Below, one piece after another: positions 47,079 through 56,303 of a stretch of 64,000 bases of DNA. How positions within the stretch are numbered: position 1 is the first letter of the stretch; the number at the start of each line of letters is the position of its first letter. Both the position numbers and the translations under genes were made by a program. The notes under the pieces were generated by a model, which was not told the DNA's origin, made no database searches, and saw nothing but the letters and a program-made list of their open reading frames with translations. Location: assembly GCF_001428805.1 (NCBI RefSeq), contig NZ_LMIS01000001.1, positions 186,001 to 250,000 on the forward strand, read 5' to 3'. This stretch comes from Aeromicrobium sp. Root236 (GTDB taxonomy: Bacteria > Actinomycetota > Actinomycetes > Propionibacteriales > Nocardioidaceae).

Positions 47079-49742
47079 GTGGACCGCCTCCTGCTGATCG
47101 ACGGCCATTCCGTCGCCTACCGTGCCTTCTTCGCCCTCCCCGTCGAGAACTTCTCGACCACGACGGGCCAGAGCACCAATGCGGTGTTCGGGTTCACGTC
47201 GATGCTGATCAACGTCCTGCGCGACGAGAGGCCGACCCACGTGGCGGTCGCGTTCGACGTCTCCCGCAAGACCTTCCGGCTCGACCAGTACGCCGAGTAC
47301 AAGGGCAATCGCTCCAAGTCGCCGCCGGAGTTCACCGGCCAGATCCCGTTGATCAAGGAGATCCTCGACGCGTTGCACATCACGACGTTCGAGAAGGACG
47401 GCTTCGAGGCCGACGACATCATCGGCACGCTGACGACCCGCGCCGAGTCCGCCGGCATGGAGGTGCTGATCTGCACGGGTGACCGCGACGCTCTCCAGCT
47501 CGTCTCCGACAAGACGACGGTCCTCTATCCCCGCAAGGGGGTCTCCGACCTGGCTCGCATGACGCCGGCCGCGGTCGAGGAGAAGTACTCGGTCACGCCC
47601 GACCACTATCCCGACATCGCCGCTCTCGTCGGCGAGACGAGCGACAACCTTCCGGGCGTCCCCGGCGTCGGCCCCAAGACCGCCGCCAAGTGGATCAACC
47701 AGTACGGCACGCTCGAGGCGCTCGTCAACGATGTCGAGAACGTTCCGGGCAAGGCGGGCGAGTCGCTGCGCGAGCACCTCGACAGCGTCCTGCGCAACCG
47801 CAGCATCAACGCCCTGATCCTCGACCTCGACCTGCCCGCCGGTCCCGCCGACCTGGCGTTCGACACCGTCTGGGACCGCGAGGCGATCCACACGGTGTTC
47901 GACGCCTTGGAGTTCAACGCGTTGCGCACCCGCCTGTTCGAGGCGTTCGGCGAGGTCGAGCCGCAGGCTGAGGAGGGGTTCGACCTCGAGGGCGTGACGC
48001 TGGCGCCCGGCGAGGTCCCGGCGTGGCTCGACACCCACTCCAAGTCCGGCGCCCGCCTCGGGCTTCACGTGCAGGGCTCGTGGGGTCGCGGCACCGGCGA
48101 CGTCGTCGGGTTGGCGATCGCCTCCGACGAGTCCGCGGCGTGGATCAACACCGACGACATCACGGCCGAGGACGACGCCGCGATCGCGGCCTGGCTCGCC
48201 GATCCCGAGCGTCCCAAGGTGCTCCACGACGCCAAAGGTCCGGCGCTGGCGCTCGAGGCCAAGGGTTGGCCCATCAAGGGTGTCGCGGCCGACACGGCGC
48301 TGTCGGCCTACGTCGTGCGCCCTGACCAGCGTTCCTACGACCTCGGCGACCTGTCGCTGCGCTACCTCAAGCGCGAGCTGCGCGACGAGTCCGACAACTC
48401 CGGCCAGTTGACGCTCGACACCGACACCGTCGGGTCCGAGTCCGGCATGCTGCGTGCCCGCGCGACGCTCGACCTCGCCGCGGTGCTCGACCAGGAGGTG
48501 GAGCAGGCCAGCGGCACCGCATTGATCCGGGACGTCGAGCTGCCTCTCGTGGCGACCCTGGCGCGGATGGAGCGCACCGGCATCGCGATCGACGACGACC
48601 ACCTGATCGAGCTCGAGTCCGAGTTCGCGGCGCGGGCGCAGAACGCCGCCTCCGAGGCGTTCGCGGCGATCGGTGGCAAGGAGATCAACCTCGGCTCGCC
48701 CAAGCAGCTGCAGGTCGTGCTGTTCGACGAGCTCGGCATGCCCAAGACCAAGAAGACCAAGACCGGCTACACGACCGACGCCGAGGCGTTGCAGCAGCTC
48801 TACGTCAAGACCGAGCACCCGTTCCTGCAGCACCTGCTCGACCACCGCGACGTCACGCGGCTGCGCCAGACCGTCGAAGGGCTCCGCAAGTCGATCTCCG
48901 ACGACGGTCGCATCCACACGACGTACGCCCAGACCATTGCCGCGACCGGCCGCCTGAGCTCCAACGACCCCAACCTGCAGAACATCCCGATCCGCACGGC
49001 GTCAGGTCGCCGCATCCGCGAGGCATTCTGCGTCGGCGAGGGCTTCGACACGCTGGTGACGGCCGACTACAGCCAGATCGAGATGCGCATCATGGCGCAC
49101 CTGTCGGAGGACGCCGACCTCATCGCGGCGTTCAACTCCGGCGAGGACTTCCACACGGTCATGGCGGCCAAGGTGTTCGCCAAGGAGCCGAGCGAGATCG
49201 ACGGCGGCCTGCGGGCCCGGATCAAGGCCATGAACTACGGGCTCGCCTATGGACTCTCGTCCTACGGCCTCAGCCAGCAGCTCAACATCTCGACGGGCGA
49301 GGCCCAGGGCCTCATGGACGACTACTTCGAGCGTTTCGGCGGGGTGCGCGACTACCTGCGCGGTCTGGTCGACGAGGCGCGCCAGACCGGTTTCACCGAG
49401 ACGATCATGGGTCGTCGGCGCTATCTGCCAGACCTCCAGAGCGACAACCGGCAGCGCCGTGAGATGGCCGAGCGCATGGCCCTCAACGCGCCGATCCAGG
49501 GCTCGGCGGCCGACATCATCAAGGTCGCCATGCTGGGCGTCGAGCGTGCCCTCGACGCAGCCGGGCTCACCTCGCGGATGCTGCTGCAGGTGCACGACGA
49601 GCTGGTGCTCGAGGTCGCCGCGGGGGAGCGGGAGCAGGTCGAACAGCTGGTCCGCGACCAGATGGCCTCAGCTGCCGACCTCTCGGTGCCGCTCGACGTG
49701 TCGGTCGGCGTCGGCCGCACGTGGCACGAGGCTGGTCACTAG
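47079..49742 (+). CDS. polA: DNA polymerase I
   Basis: 887 residues. Domain 1, 5'-3' exonuclease (residues ~1-290): LLIDGHSVAYRAFFAL, FEADDIIGTL, CTGDRDALQLV and the helix-hairpin-helix GVPGVGPKTAAKW. Domain 2, 3'-5' exonuclease-like (~310-480): the metal-site acidic residues seem missing, as in other actinobacterial PolA, so no proofreading is expected. Domain 3, polymerase: motif A VTADYSQIEMRIMAH, O-helix RIKAMNYGLAYGLS, motif C QVHDELVLEV. It works in repair and Okazaki-fragment maturation. The GTG at 47079 is fixed by the leaderless promoter. Confidence 0.97.
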   Translation: MDRLLLIDGHSVAYRAFFALPVENFSTTTGQSTNAVFGFTSMLINVLRDERPTHVAVAFDVSRKTFRLDQYAEYKGNRSKSPPEFTGQIPLIKEILDALHITTFEKDGFEADDIIGTLTTRAESAGMEVLICTGDRDALQLVSDKTTVLYPRKGVSDLARMTPAAVEEKYSVTPDHYPDIAALVGETSDNLPGVPGVGPKTAAKWINQYGTLEALVNDVENVPGKAGESLREHLDSVLRNRSINALILDLDLPAGPADLAFDTVWDREAIHTVFDALEFNALRTRLFEAFGEVEPQAEEGFDLEGVTLAPGEVPAWLDTHSKSGARLGLHVQGSWGRGTGDVVGLAIASDESAAWINTDDITAEDDAAIAAWLADPERPKVLHDAKGPALALEAKGWPIKGVAADTALSAYVVRPDQRSYDLGDLSLRYLKRELRDESDNSGQLTLDTDTVGSESGMLRARATLDLAAVLDQEVEQASGTALIRDVELPLVATLARMERTGIAIDDDHLIELESEFAARAQNAASEAFAAIGGKEINLGSPKQLQVVLFDELGMPKTKKTKTGYTTDAEALQQLYVKTEHPFLQHLLDHRDVTRLRQTVEGLRKSISDDGRIHTTYAQTIAATGRLSSNDPNLQNIPIRTASGRRIREAFCVGEGFDTLVTADYSQIEMRIMAHLSEDADLIAAFNSGEDFHTVMAAKVFAKEPSEIDGGLRARIKAMNYGLAYGLSSYGLSQQLNISTGEAQGLMDDYFERFGGVRDYLRGLVDEARQTGFTETIMGRRRYLPDLQSDNRQRREMAERMALNAPIQGSAADIIKVAMLGVERALDAAGLTSRMLLQVHDELVLEVAAGEREQVEQLVRDQMASAADLSVPLDVSVGVGRTWHEAGH

Positions 49743-49754
49743 CGCGACTTCCAC

Positions 49755-49766
49755 TAGCCTGTGCGG
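49755..49766 (+). promoter_or_regulatory. Leaderless promoter of the lipoprotein gene
   Basis: TAGCCT at 49755-49760, 6 nt, then GTG at 49767. A second in-frame GTG at 49761 lies inside the predicted untranscribed gap. Confidence 0.65.
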
Positions 49767-50684
49767 GTGACAGTCTTTCGCGTCTTCACCGGCGCTGGTG
49801 TGCTCGTGGCGGCGGTGCTGCTCTCGTCCTGCAGTGGATCCGATGACCCTGACGCGGGCGCGGAGTCGATCAAGACGCAGGCCGAGAGCGTGCTTCACCC
49901 GACCGGCGCCGGGGTGGCGTCAGTCGACGCGACGCAGACCCCGATCGACGGTGACGCCGATGCTGATCCGCTCGACGCAGATCACTGGGCCGTCGACATC
50001 AACGTGGTGATGACCGAGCAGGCGACCGCCGATCAGGTCGCCTCAGCAGCCAGGTCGACCCGGGCGTTCTCGAAGCAGTACGTCGGCACCGGTCGATGGA
50101 CGGCTCACGTGACGGTCGGCGAGATCGAGCCGGTCGCCGGCGACGACAGGACGGAGCCGGCAGCCGTGCAGGTCGAGATCTATCCGAAGGTCCGGGTCTC
50201 GGCGGCAGCGGATGCCCGCGCGGCGATGGCGGTGAAGGCCCTCCGCGGGGTTGACGGTGTGGCGATCGCCGGTGGTGTCGCCGACGTGCGCGTCGGGAAG
50301 GCGGGCGATCTCCCTGGCGTCGTCACGAGCCTGCGACGACTCTCGCTCTGGAAGGACGGCGGCAACCTTGACGCCGAAGCAGGCCGGATCCGGCTCTCGG
50401 ACGTACCGCAGCGAGTGACGATCGCGCAGCTGAAAGCGATAGTCCGGGAGGGCGTCGCCCATCCTCACGCCGATCTCGCCCTCGAGTCGAGCGGCCGCTC
50501 GCCGGAGCTCTACGTCAACCACATGACGCTCGCCGAGGGACGAAAGCTCGCCTCCGCGCTCACGGATCCGGCGTTGGCCAGGCGGAACGCCGACGGGTTC
50601 GAGCTCGAGTTCAACGTGCGTACGACCGATGCCGACAAGACGGTCGACATCCACGGGACGTTCGGCAGACCACGCAGCCTCTGA
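49767..50684 (+). CDS. Secreted lipoprotein, unknown function
   Basis: 305 residues. Lipoprotein signal TVFRVFTGAGVLVAAVLLSS then Cys (lipobox L-S-S-C), then a soluble alpha/beta region. Two similar halves may be present: WAVDINVVMTEQATADQVAS and the later LYVNHMTLAEGRKLASAL both look like the start of a beta-alpha unit. No family recognised. It sits alone between polA and a convergent flippase gene. Confidence 0.75.
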   Translation: MTVFRVFTGAGVLVAAVLLSSCSGSDDPDAGAESIKTQAESVLHPTGAGVASVDATQTPIDGDADADPLDADHWAVDINVVMTEQATADQVASAARSTRAFSKQYVGTGRWTAHVTVGEIEPVAGDDRTEPAAVQVEIYPKVRVSAAADARAAMAVKALRGVDGVAIAGGVADVRVGKAGDLPGVVTSLRRLSLWKDGGNLDAEAGRIRLSDVPQRVTIAQLKAIVREGVAHPHADLALESSGRSPELYVNHMTLAEGRKLASALTDPALARRNADGFELEFNVRTTDADKTVDIHGTFGRPRSL

Positions 50685-50693
50685 CCGGGCCGG

Positions 50694-51905
50694 CTAGCTC
50701 GGCGCCGGGTCCTGGGCGTGGCTCGGGGTGAACACGAACACCACGGCAGCAAGACCCGCGGCGACCAGCGCCACCGTGAGGACGAGGCCGGTGATGCCGA
50801 CACCCAGGCCGTACGCCGCCGCGAGGACCGCGACCACAGCACCCCAGATCATCACGACGATGCCGTGGGCGTGGCGGGCCAGGGCGTCGAACACGAGCAG
50901 GTGCACGATCGCGAGACACGACCCCGCGACCGCGAACAGCCAGAGACGGTTGGTGATGTCGTCGTACTGGTGGCCGCCGACGAGGATCAGGGCGACCCGG
51001 GGGAGTGCGGCGGTGGCGAGCACTGCAAGGGTGCCGAAGCCGGCCACGAGCGAGACCGCGCGCAGTCGAGCATGGTGCGTGGTCGCGCGAGCCAGGTCGG
51101 GGAACAGCACGACGCTGACGAACTGCGGAAAGAAGAGCGCCGCCTTCGCGAGGATGAGCCCCGAGGCGTACAGGCCGCTCTCATGCTCGTCGAAACGGTT
51201 GCGGGCGATCAGTGAGTCGAGGTTGCTGAGCACGAAGTACGCGAGCAGCGCGTGCGTCGAGAACAGGGCCTCCCTGAGCAACGGGCGCCGGCTGATCGTG
51301 GTGCCGTTGCCGTGGCCGATCATCAAACGAGCGCCGGCGAGAGCCGGCAGCCAGGAGCCGATCGCGATGCCGATCATCGCGGAGTTGACGCTGGGCGAGA
51401 TGACCAGCGCGAGCGCTCCTCCGAAGAGACGGCCCAGCCCGTTGCCGACGTAGATCGCGGTGAGCGAACCCCACCGCGCGGTGCCCTGTGCGATGCCGGA
51501 CTCGGCCCCCATGACCGTCAGCGGTACGAGAGTCGCTCCGCACAGCAGCACGGCCCAGTAGCTGTCGAGCTTGAGCACGGGGGTGAGGACGACCGTCGAC
51601 GCCGCGACGATCAGGCCGACGGCGGACGCGACGATGACCGTGACCCGGACCGTCGCGTCGATGATCGCGTCCTGGCGGGCGGGGTCCACCGCGAGGCGTC
51701 TGGCGGTGACGGCCTGCAGGCCCAGCGATGCCACGGAGCCGACGAGCAGGATGCCGAACAACGCCGTGAGGGCGCCGAACTCCTTGGGCAGCAGGGCGCG
51801 CGCTGCGATGACGTTGAAGCCGTAGACGGCGATGTTCATCGTCATCATGCCGGCCGCCACGAGAGTCCCGCCCGTCATCGTCGCGCGCGTGGTCCTCGAA
51901 GTCAC
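50694..51905 (-). CDS. Polysaccharide flippase-like (MATE/Wzx) membrane protein
   Basis: 403 residues with about 12 hydrophobic segments, matching the oligosaccharide flippase/MVF superfamily. MNIAVYGFNVIAARALLPKEFGALTAL is the typical first-helix/loop pattern with a conserved P-x-E-F-G. ALLAYFVLSNLDSLIARNRF gives the central Asp-containing helix. ASGLILAKAALFFPQF follows. Its cargo cannot be told from sequence and no glycosyltransferases are nearby. The GTG at 51905 is chosen because TACGCT lies 6 nt upstream; an upstream GTG at 51935 would add ten residues. Confidence 0.82.
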   Translation of the reverse strand: MTSRTTRATMTGGTLVAAGMMTMNIAVYGFNVIAARALLPKEFGALTALFGILLVGSVASLGLQAVTARRLAVDPARQDAIIDATVRVTVIVASAVGLIVAASTVVLTPVLKLDSYWAVLLCGATLVPLTVMGAESGIAQGTARWGSLTAIYVGNGLGRLFGGALALVISPSVNSAMIGIAIGSWLPALAGARLMIGHGNGTTISRRPLLREALFSTHALLAYFVLSNLDSLIARNRFDEHESGLYASGLILAKAALFFPQFVSVVLFPDLARATTHHARLRAVSLVAGFGTLAVLATAALPRVALILVGGHQYDDITNRLWLFAVAGSCLAIVHLLVFDALARHAHGIVVMIWGAVVAVLAAAYGLGVGITGLVLTVALVAAGLAAVVFVFTPSHAQDPAPS

Positions 51906-51917
51906 CTCGACAGCGTA
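51906..51917 (-). promoter_or_regulatory. Leaderless promoter of the flippase gene
   Basis: TACGCT (minus strand, 51912-51917), 6 nt, then GTG at 51905. It sets the start downstream of another in-frame GTG. Confidence 0.6.
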
Positions 51918-52086
51918 CGGAACTCCTGTGGTCACAGCCGCATCAGGCGTGACAACGACGAAAGTGCCGCAAGGTTACGCGGAGATTTCGCGGGTGACCC
52001 GCCGACATGGTCAAATACGTCCTGGAGGGAGTCAGCAGCTAGGACTCACGTGCGCTGAGGGGCGCCACCTAGTGCTGCACACAATC

Positions 52087-52626
52087 ATGAATTCACGTGT
52101 CATCAAGGGAGCCGTGCTCGCGGTCTTCGGTGCGTTGACGATCGCGTTCGGCCACATGTTCGGCCTGGATCTCGATCAGGTCGCGCTGTTGGGCGTCACG
52201 CTCGGCGCCATCATCGGGCTCGTGCCCGACCGCTCGCTGGTCGAGCGACTGCTGGGCTTCGCGGCCGGCTTCGTCATCGCCTACGTCGGTTACGCGTTGC
52301 GCGCGGGCGTGCTGCCCGACACCGACACCGCCCAGGCCGTCGCGGTCTTCGGCGTGATCATCATCGCCATGCTGGTCTCGGTCGCCACGGGCAGCCGCGT
52401 CCCGCTCTGGGCGATGCTCGTCGGTTGCGCCGCCATGGTCGGCGCCTACGAGCAGACCTATGCCGCGTCGCCGTCGCTGTTCCTCACCGACGCCCCCACC
52501 GCCGCCACGACCGTGCTGCTGGCGTCTGCGATGGGTGTCGTGGGCTCGATCCTGCTCGGTGAGGAGGTCGTCGAATCCCGTCATCGCGAAGAGGCGTCCC
52601 GTCACCGCGAGGAGGTGTCGGCATGA
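52087..52626 (+). CDS. Membrane protein paired with the repeat protein
   Basis: 179 residues with five hydrophobic segments (among them AVLAVFGALTIAFGHMFGL, LLGVTLGAIIGLV, LGFAAGFVIAYVGYAL and AVFGVIIIAMLVSVATG). The charged tail holds a duplicated SRHREE motif. No family recognised. The ATG overlaps no ribosome site; a GTG at 52072 with AGGGG upstream is an alternative that would add five residues. Its stop overlaps the next ATG (ATGA), so it is coupled to the 709-residue secreted protein and probably works with it. Confidence 0.7.
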   Translation: MNSRVIKGAVLAVFGALTIAFGHMFGLDLDQVALLGVTLGAIIGLVPDRSLVERLLGFAAGFVIAYVGYALRAGVLPDTDTAQAVAVFGVIIIAMLVSVATGSRVPLWAMLVGCAAMVGAYEQTYAASPSLFLTDAPTAATTVLLASAMGVVGSILLGEEVVESRHREEASRHREEVSA

Positions 52627-54752
52627 GGAGCCCCATTCGCCGGCGCAGCGCAGTCCTGGCCATCGGTGTCTTCGGCCTGTCAGCAGGCGCGATGGCTCCC
52701 GGAGCCTTCGCCGCCGGCTCCGACGACGACGTCAAGGTGTCCAACACCGAGACGGTCCAGGTCGCGATGGACGCGTCCGGTCACATCGACGCCAAGCGCG
52801 TCTACGAGCAGCTCGTGCTGACCGGCAACGGCAAGGTCGACCTCGCCAACCCGATCTCCACCAAGGGCCTGCGCAACCTCGACGGCTTCCGCGGCTACGA
52901 CGTCAAGGACGGTGCTGTTCACATCAAGACCGATGTCGACGGCACCAAGAAGTACCGCTCGGTGTCGGACTTCACCAAGAAGCTGCCGCTCGACATCAAG
53001 GTCACCTACACGCTCGACGGCAAGAAGATGGACCCGTCGGACATCGTCGGGAAGTCCGGCAAGCTCGAGGTCCGCTACGTCGTCACCAACGTCACCGGCA
53101 CGACCGAGGACGTCCCGTTCACCAACGGTGAGGGCAAGACCGAGACGGCGCCGCAAGAGGTCGTCGTCCCGATGGTCGGCACGCTCGACACGACCCTGCC
53201 GTCCAGCTTCACCAAGGTCGTCCCGGACGGCGCCAACGCGGCCGGCGACGGTCGTGGCGGCACGATGCTGTCGTTCACCATGACCCTGATCCCGCCGATC
53301 GGGAAGGCCACGGCCGAGATCGGCTACACGGCCCAGGTCAAGGACGCCACGATCCCCAAGGCCGACATCTCGGCACTTCCGGTCAACCCGCTCGAGAACG
53401 TCTCGTTCAAGGGTGGTGCCGAGGCGTACAAGGGTGGTGCCGAGACCGGTCAGGACCTGACGGCTGGAGCGACGGAGATCAACGCCAACGTCCTCAAGCT
53501 GCGCGACGGCGCGAGCGACCTGCTCGCCGGCATCCTCAAGCTTCGCGATGGCGCGGACCAGCTCAGCTCGGGTCTCAACGGAGAGGCCGTACCAGGGGCC
53601 AAGAAGCTCGCTGACGGCTCGAGCCAGCTCGACGCCGGGGCGTCCAAGCTCCAGGACGGCACGGGCAAGCTCTCGGCCGGTGCTGACAAGCTCGACGCAG
53701 GCGCGGGCCAGCTCGCCGACGGCCTCGCGGAGGCCAGCGGAGGCGCTCCGGCCCTCCTCGACGGCGTGGCGAAGCTGAAAGCGGGCGCCCAGCAGGTCGA
53801 CGCCGGGCTCGTGAAGCTGCAGCAGACGGTCGCGGGTGGTGTCGGCAGCCCCGCCGCTGACGGCACGCTCCGCAACGGTGTCGCCAAGCTCATCGGTGGC
53901 CTGGGAGGCGTCGACACCGGCCTGGACGGAGTCGACGGTGCCCTGGCCGGGGCGTTGCAGCTCGCCAACAGCCTGGACGACACGGTGCCACAGAAGCCGC
54001 AGCTCGTCGGTGCGATCACGGGCGCCAAGAATGGCGTCGCGTCGCTCAAGGGTGCGATCAGTGCGCTGAAGACCGGCGCCGGCAGCCTCGATGGTGGTCT
54101 CCAGCAGCTGGCCGGCGGTGTCACCGCGGGTGTCGGTGCACCCTCGACCGACAAGACCCTGCGCAACGGCATCGCGCAGCTCATCGGCGGGCTCGACCAG
54201 CTCACCGACAAGGGCGGCGACCTGGTGGCCGGCCTCGACAAGCTGGCCGCAGGCGCCGACCAGCTCTCCGACGGCACCGGTGACCTCAGTGCAGGCGCGG
54301 GCGATCTCAATGCGGGTGCCGGTGACCTCAAGGCCGGCACCGGCCAGCTCTCTGCCGGCGCGGGTGACCTCGCGGGTGGTCTCGGTACGGCTGCCGCTGG
54401 CTCGGCGAAGCTGGCCGCGGGTCTCGGCACGGCGGCCGAGGGGGCACCGAAGCTGCCCGAGGGTGCTGAGCGACTGTCCAAGGAGGGCACGAGCAAGGTC
54501 GTCGAGTCCGGCAAGGAGACGGCGATGGACTTCGGCCAGCGCTACGCGTTGCTGGAGGCCGGTGCCAAGCGCGCTGCCTCGGCGCAGCCGTACGGCAGCC
54601 CCGAAGGCGCGACGGCCCTGACGGCGTACAAGTTCGAGATCGCCGGCGAGGACGGCTCTGGCACGGCCAACGTCACGCGCGGCCTCGCCGCGATTGCGCT
54701 GATGGTCGCTGCCGGCGGCTTCGCGACGGCTCGCAGGCGCGGCCTGATCTAG
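52623..54752 (+). CDS. Secreted heptad-repeat surface protein (YhgE-like repeats)
   Basis: 709 residues. A signal peptide (about residues 1-31, ending AFAAG) is followed by a beta-rich region to about residue 280. From ~285 to ~650 come repeats of the L-x-x-G-A-x-x-L kind (GAGDLNAGAGDLKAGTGQLS is typical), as in the extracellular part of YhgE/Pip proteins. A unit ending TLRNG(V/I)A-LIGGL occurs twice (residues ~405-430 and ~500-525). The chain ends with a hydrophobic segment GLAAIALMVAAGGFAT and RRR, so it is anchored by its C-terminus. No LPxTG is seen. Function unknown. Its start is coupled to the upstream membrane protein. Confidence 0.75.
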   Translation: MRSPIRRRSAVLAIGVFGLSAGAMAPGAFAAGSDDDVKVSNTETVQVAMDASGHIDAKRVYEQLVLTGNGKVDLANPISTKGLRNLDGFRGYDVKDGAVHIKTDVDGTKKYRSVSDFTKKLPLDIKVTYTLDGKKMDPSDIVGKSGKLEVRYVVTNVTGTTEDVPFTNGEGKTETAPQEVVVPMVGTLDTTLPSSFTKVVPDGANAAGDGRGGTMLSFTMTLIPPIGKATAEIGYTAQVKDATIPKADISALPVNPLENVSFKGGAEAYKGGAETGQDLTAGATEINANVLKLRDGASDLLAGILKLRDGADQLSSGLNGEAVPGAKKLADGSSQLDAGASKLQDGTGKLSAGADKLDAGAGQLADGLAEASGGAPALLDGVAKLKAGAQQVDAGLVKLQQTVAGGVGSPAADGTLRNGVAKLIGGLGGVDTGLDGVDGALAGALQLANSLDDTVPQKPQLVGAITGAKNGVASLKGAISALKTGAGSLDGGLQQLAGGVTAGVGAPSTDKTLRNGIAQLIGGLDQLTDKGGDLVAGLDKLAAGADQLSDGTGDLSAGAGDLNAGAGDLKAGTGQLSAGAGDLAGGLGTAAAGSAKLAAGLGTAAEGAPKLPEGAERLSKEGTSKVVESGKETAMDFGQRYALLEAGAKRAASAQPYGSPEGATALTAYKFEIAGEDGSGTANVTRGLAAIALMVAAGGFATARRRGLI

Positions 54753-54765
54753 GTCGACCGGGACT

Positions 54766-54801
54766 GTGGCGCCGCGATCTCCAGGGGAGTCGCGGCGCCA
54801 C
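54766..54801 (+). terminator. Terminator after the repeat-protein gene
   Basis: A perfect 12-bp GC stem (54766-54777 with 54790-54801) and a 12-nt loop, 14 bp after the stop codon. No T-run. Confidence 0.7.
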
Positions 54802-54825
54802 TCCGTCCGGCGGGCCGGGGTGTTC

Positions 54826-54840
54826 TAGGGTGAGATTCCT
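54826..54840 (+). promoter_or_regulatory. Promoter of the M18 aminopeptidase gene
   Basis: TAGGGT at 54826-54831 lies 9 nt before the ATG, which would give a leader of only two or three bases. No Shine-Dalgarno is present. Confidence 0.5.
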
Positions 54841-56097
54841 ATGACCGTCGCTCCCGCTGCCGCACTGTGCACCTTCATCGACCGCTCGCCGACTCCGTTC
54901 CACGTCTGCGAGACCGTGGCCGCCGAGCTCGAGGCGGCCGGCTACGTCCGCGTCCACGAGCAGGACTCCTGGCCGACCGCCCAAGGGCGGCACTACGTCG
55001 TACGCGGCGGGTCCCTCGTCGCCTGGTCGACCGAGGCGAGCACGTCGCCGTCCGACGCGTTCCGTGTCGTGGGCGGACACACCGACAGCCCCAACCTGCG
55101 GCTCAAGCAGCATCACGACCTGTCGCCCGAGGGCCTGGGCGTCGTGGCCCTCGAGCCGTACGGCGGGGCGTGGCTCAACTCCTGGCTCGACCGGGATCTC
55201 GGCGTCGCGGGCCGTCTGGCGTTGCGCGACGGCACCGAGCGACTGGTCCACATCGACGAGCCGGTGCTCCGTGTGCCGCAGCTCGCGATCCACCTCTCGG
55301 CGGAGCGCAAGGGCGTCGAGCTCGATCCCCAGCGGCACCTCAACGCCATCTGGTCGACCGCGCCGGGGGAGTTCCTCGAGCTCGTGGCGGCCCAGGCCGA
55401 CGTGACGCAGGGCGACATCCTGGGCTTCGAGCTCATGGCGCACGACGCGACGCCCAGCGCGCTGACCGGGGCACGCACCGAGCTCGTCTCGGCGCCGCGG
55501 CTCGACAACCAGGTGACCTGCTTCGCCGGGCTCCGGGCGCTGCTCGACGCGTCCGTGGTCGACGGCATCCGCCCCGTGCTGGCCCTGTTCGACCACGAAG
55601 AGGTCGGCAGCACGTCGGAGCGCGGCGCCGAGTCGGACCTGCTCGCCACCGTGCTCGAGCGCATCGTGCTCGCCGCAGGCGGCACGCGGGACGACTACCA
55701 CCGGGCGATCGCCGCGTCCGTCTGCGCGTCGGGCGACATGGCGCACGCGACGCACCCCAACTACGCCGAGCGGCACGAGGCGCTGCACCACATCTCGATC
55801 GGCGGGGGACCGGTGCTCAAGGTCAACGTCAACCTCCGCTACGCCACGGACGCTCCGGGAGCTGCGGTGTTCGCCCGCGCCGCCGACCAGGCCGGCGTGC
55901 CCCTGCAGCGCTACGAGCACCGTGCCGACCTGCCGTGCGGCTCGACGATCGGTCCGCTGAGCGCCGCCCGTACGGGCATGCTGACGATCGACGTGGGCGC
56001 CCCGCAGCTCGCGATGCACTCGGCGCGCGAGCTCATGGGCGCGGCGGACGTCGACACGTACGCCCGTGCGCTCTCGGCGTTCTTGTCGCCCGCCTGA
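54841..56097 (+). CDS. apeB: M18-family aminopeptidase
   Basis: 418 residues, zinc aminopeptidase related to aspartyl aminopeptidase. Metal and catalytic blocks in order: [14 protein letters not shown] (His/Asp), [17 protein letters not shown] (Glu-Glu), [12 protein letters not shown] (Asp, then His region), and [15 protein letters not shown] (last His). [10 protein letters not shown] is also typical. It trims acidic or neutral N-terminal residues from peptides in the cytoplasm. Length is normal. Confidence 0.94.
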   Translation: MTVAPAAALCTFIDRSPTPFHVCETVAAELEAAGYVRVHEQDSWPTAQGRHYVVRGGSLVAWSTEASTSPSDAFRVVGGHTDSPNLRLKQHHDLSPEGLGVVALEPYGGAWLNSWLDRDLGVAGRLALRDGTERLVHIDEPVLRVPQLAIHLSAERKGVELDPQRHLNAIWSTAPGEFLELVAAQADVTQGDILGFELMAHDATPSALTGARTELVSAPRLDNQVTCFAGLRALLDASVVDGIRPVLALFDHEEVGSTSERGAESDLLATVLERIVLAAGGTRDDYHRAIAASVCASGDMAHATHPNYAERHEALHHISIGGGPVLKVNVNLRYATDAPGAAVFARAADQAGVPLQRYEHRADLPCGSTIGPLSAARTGMLTIDVGAPQLAMHSARELMGAADVDTYARALSAFLSPA

Positions 56098-56127
56098 CCC
56101 GCCTTCCCGTGCAGGACCCCCGTCGCG

Positions 56128-56303
56128 TACGATTGGACCTGCGCTGATGGCCTGTACGTACCTCGGACAGAGCAGGCCCGTGCTCGTGCCCATGTCGGGC
56201 GAAGCCCGCAGATTCTCGGTGGGCACCTCTTCTCGACTCATCACGATCCAAGGGCTGTCAGACGTGCCCGACAATTCCACCCATCCATCGGAGCAACTCC
56301 TCT
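56128..56303 (+). promoter_or_regulatory. rpsA promoter and long 5' leader
   Basis: TACGAT at 56128-56133 is a good -10 and implies a leader of about 165 nt before the rpsA ATG. The leader holds CGGGCGAAGCCCG (56195-56207), which forms a small hairpin, and GGAG about 10 nt before the ATG. It is long compared with the leaderless genes around it, consistent with autoregulation of S1. No known riboswitch class was recognised. Confidence 0.45.
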
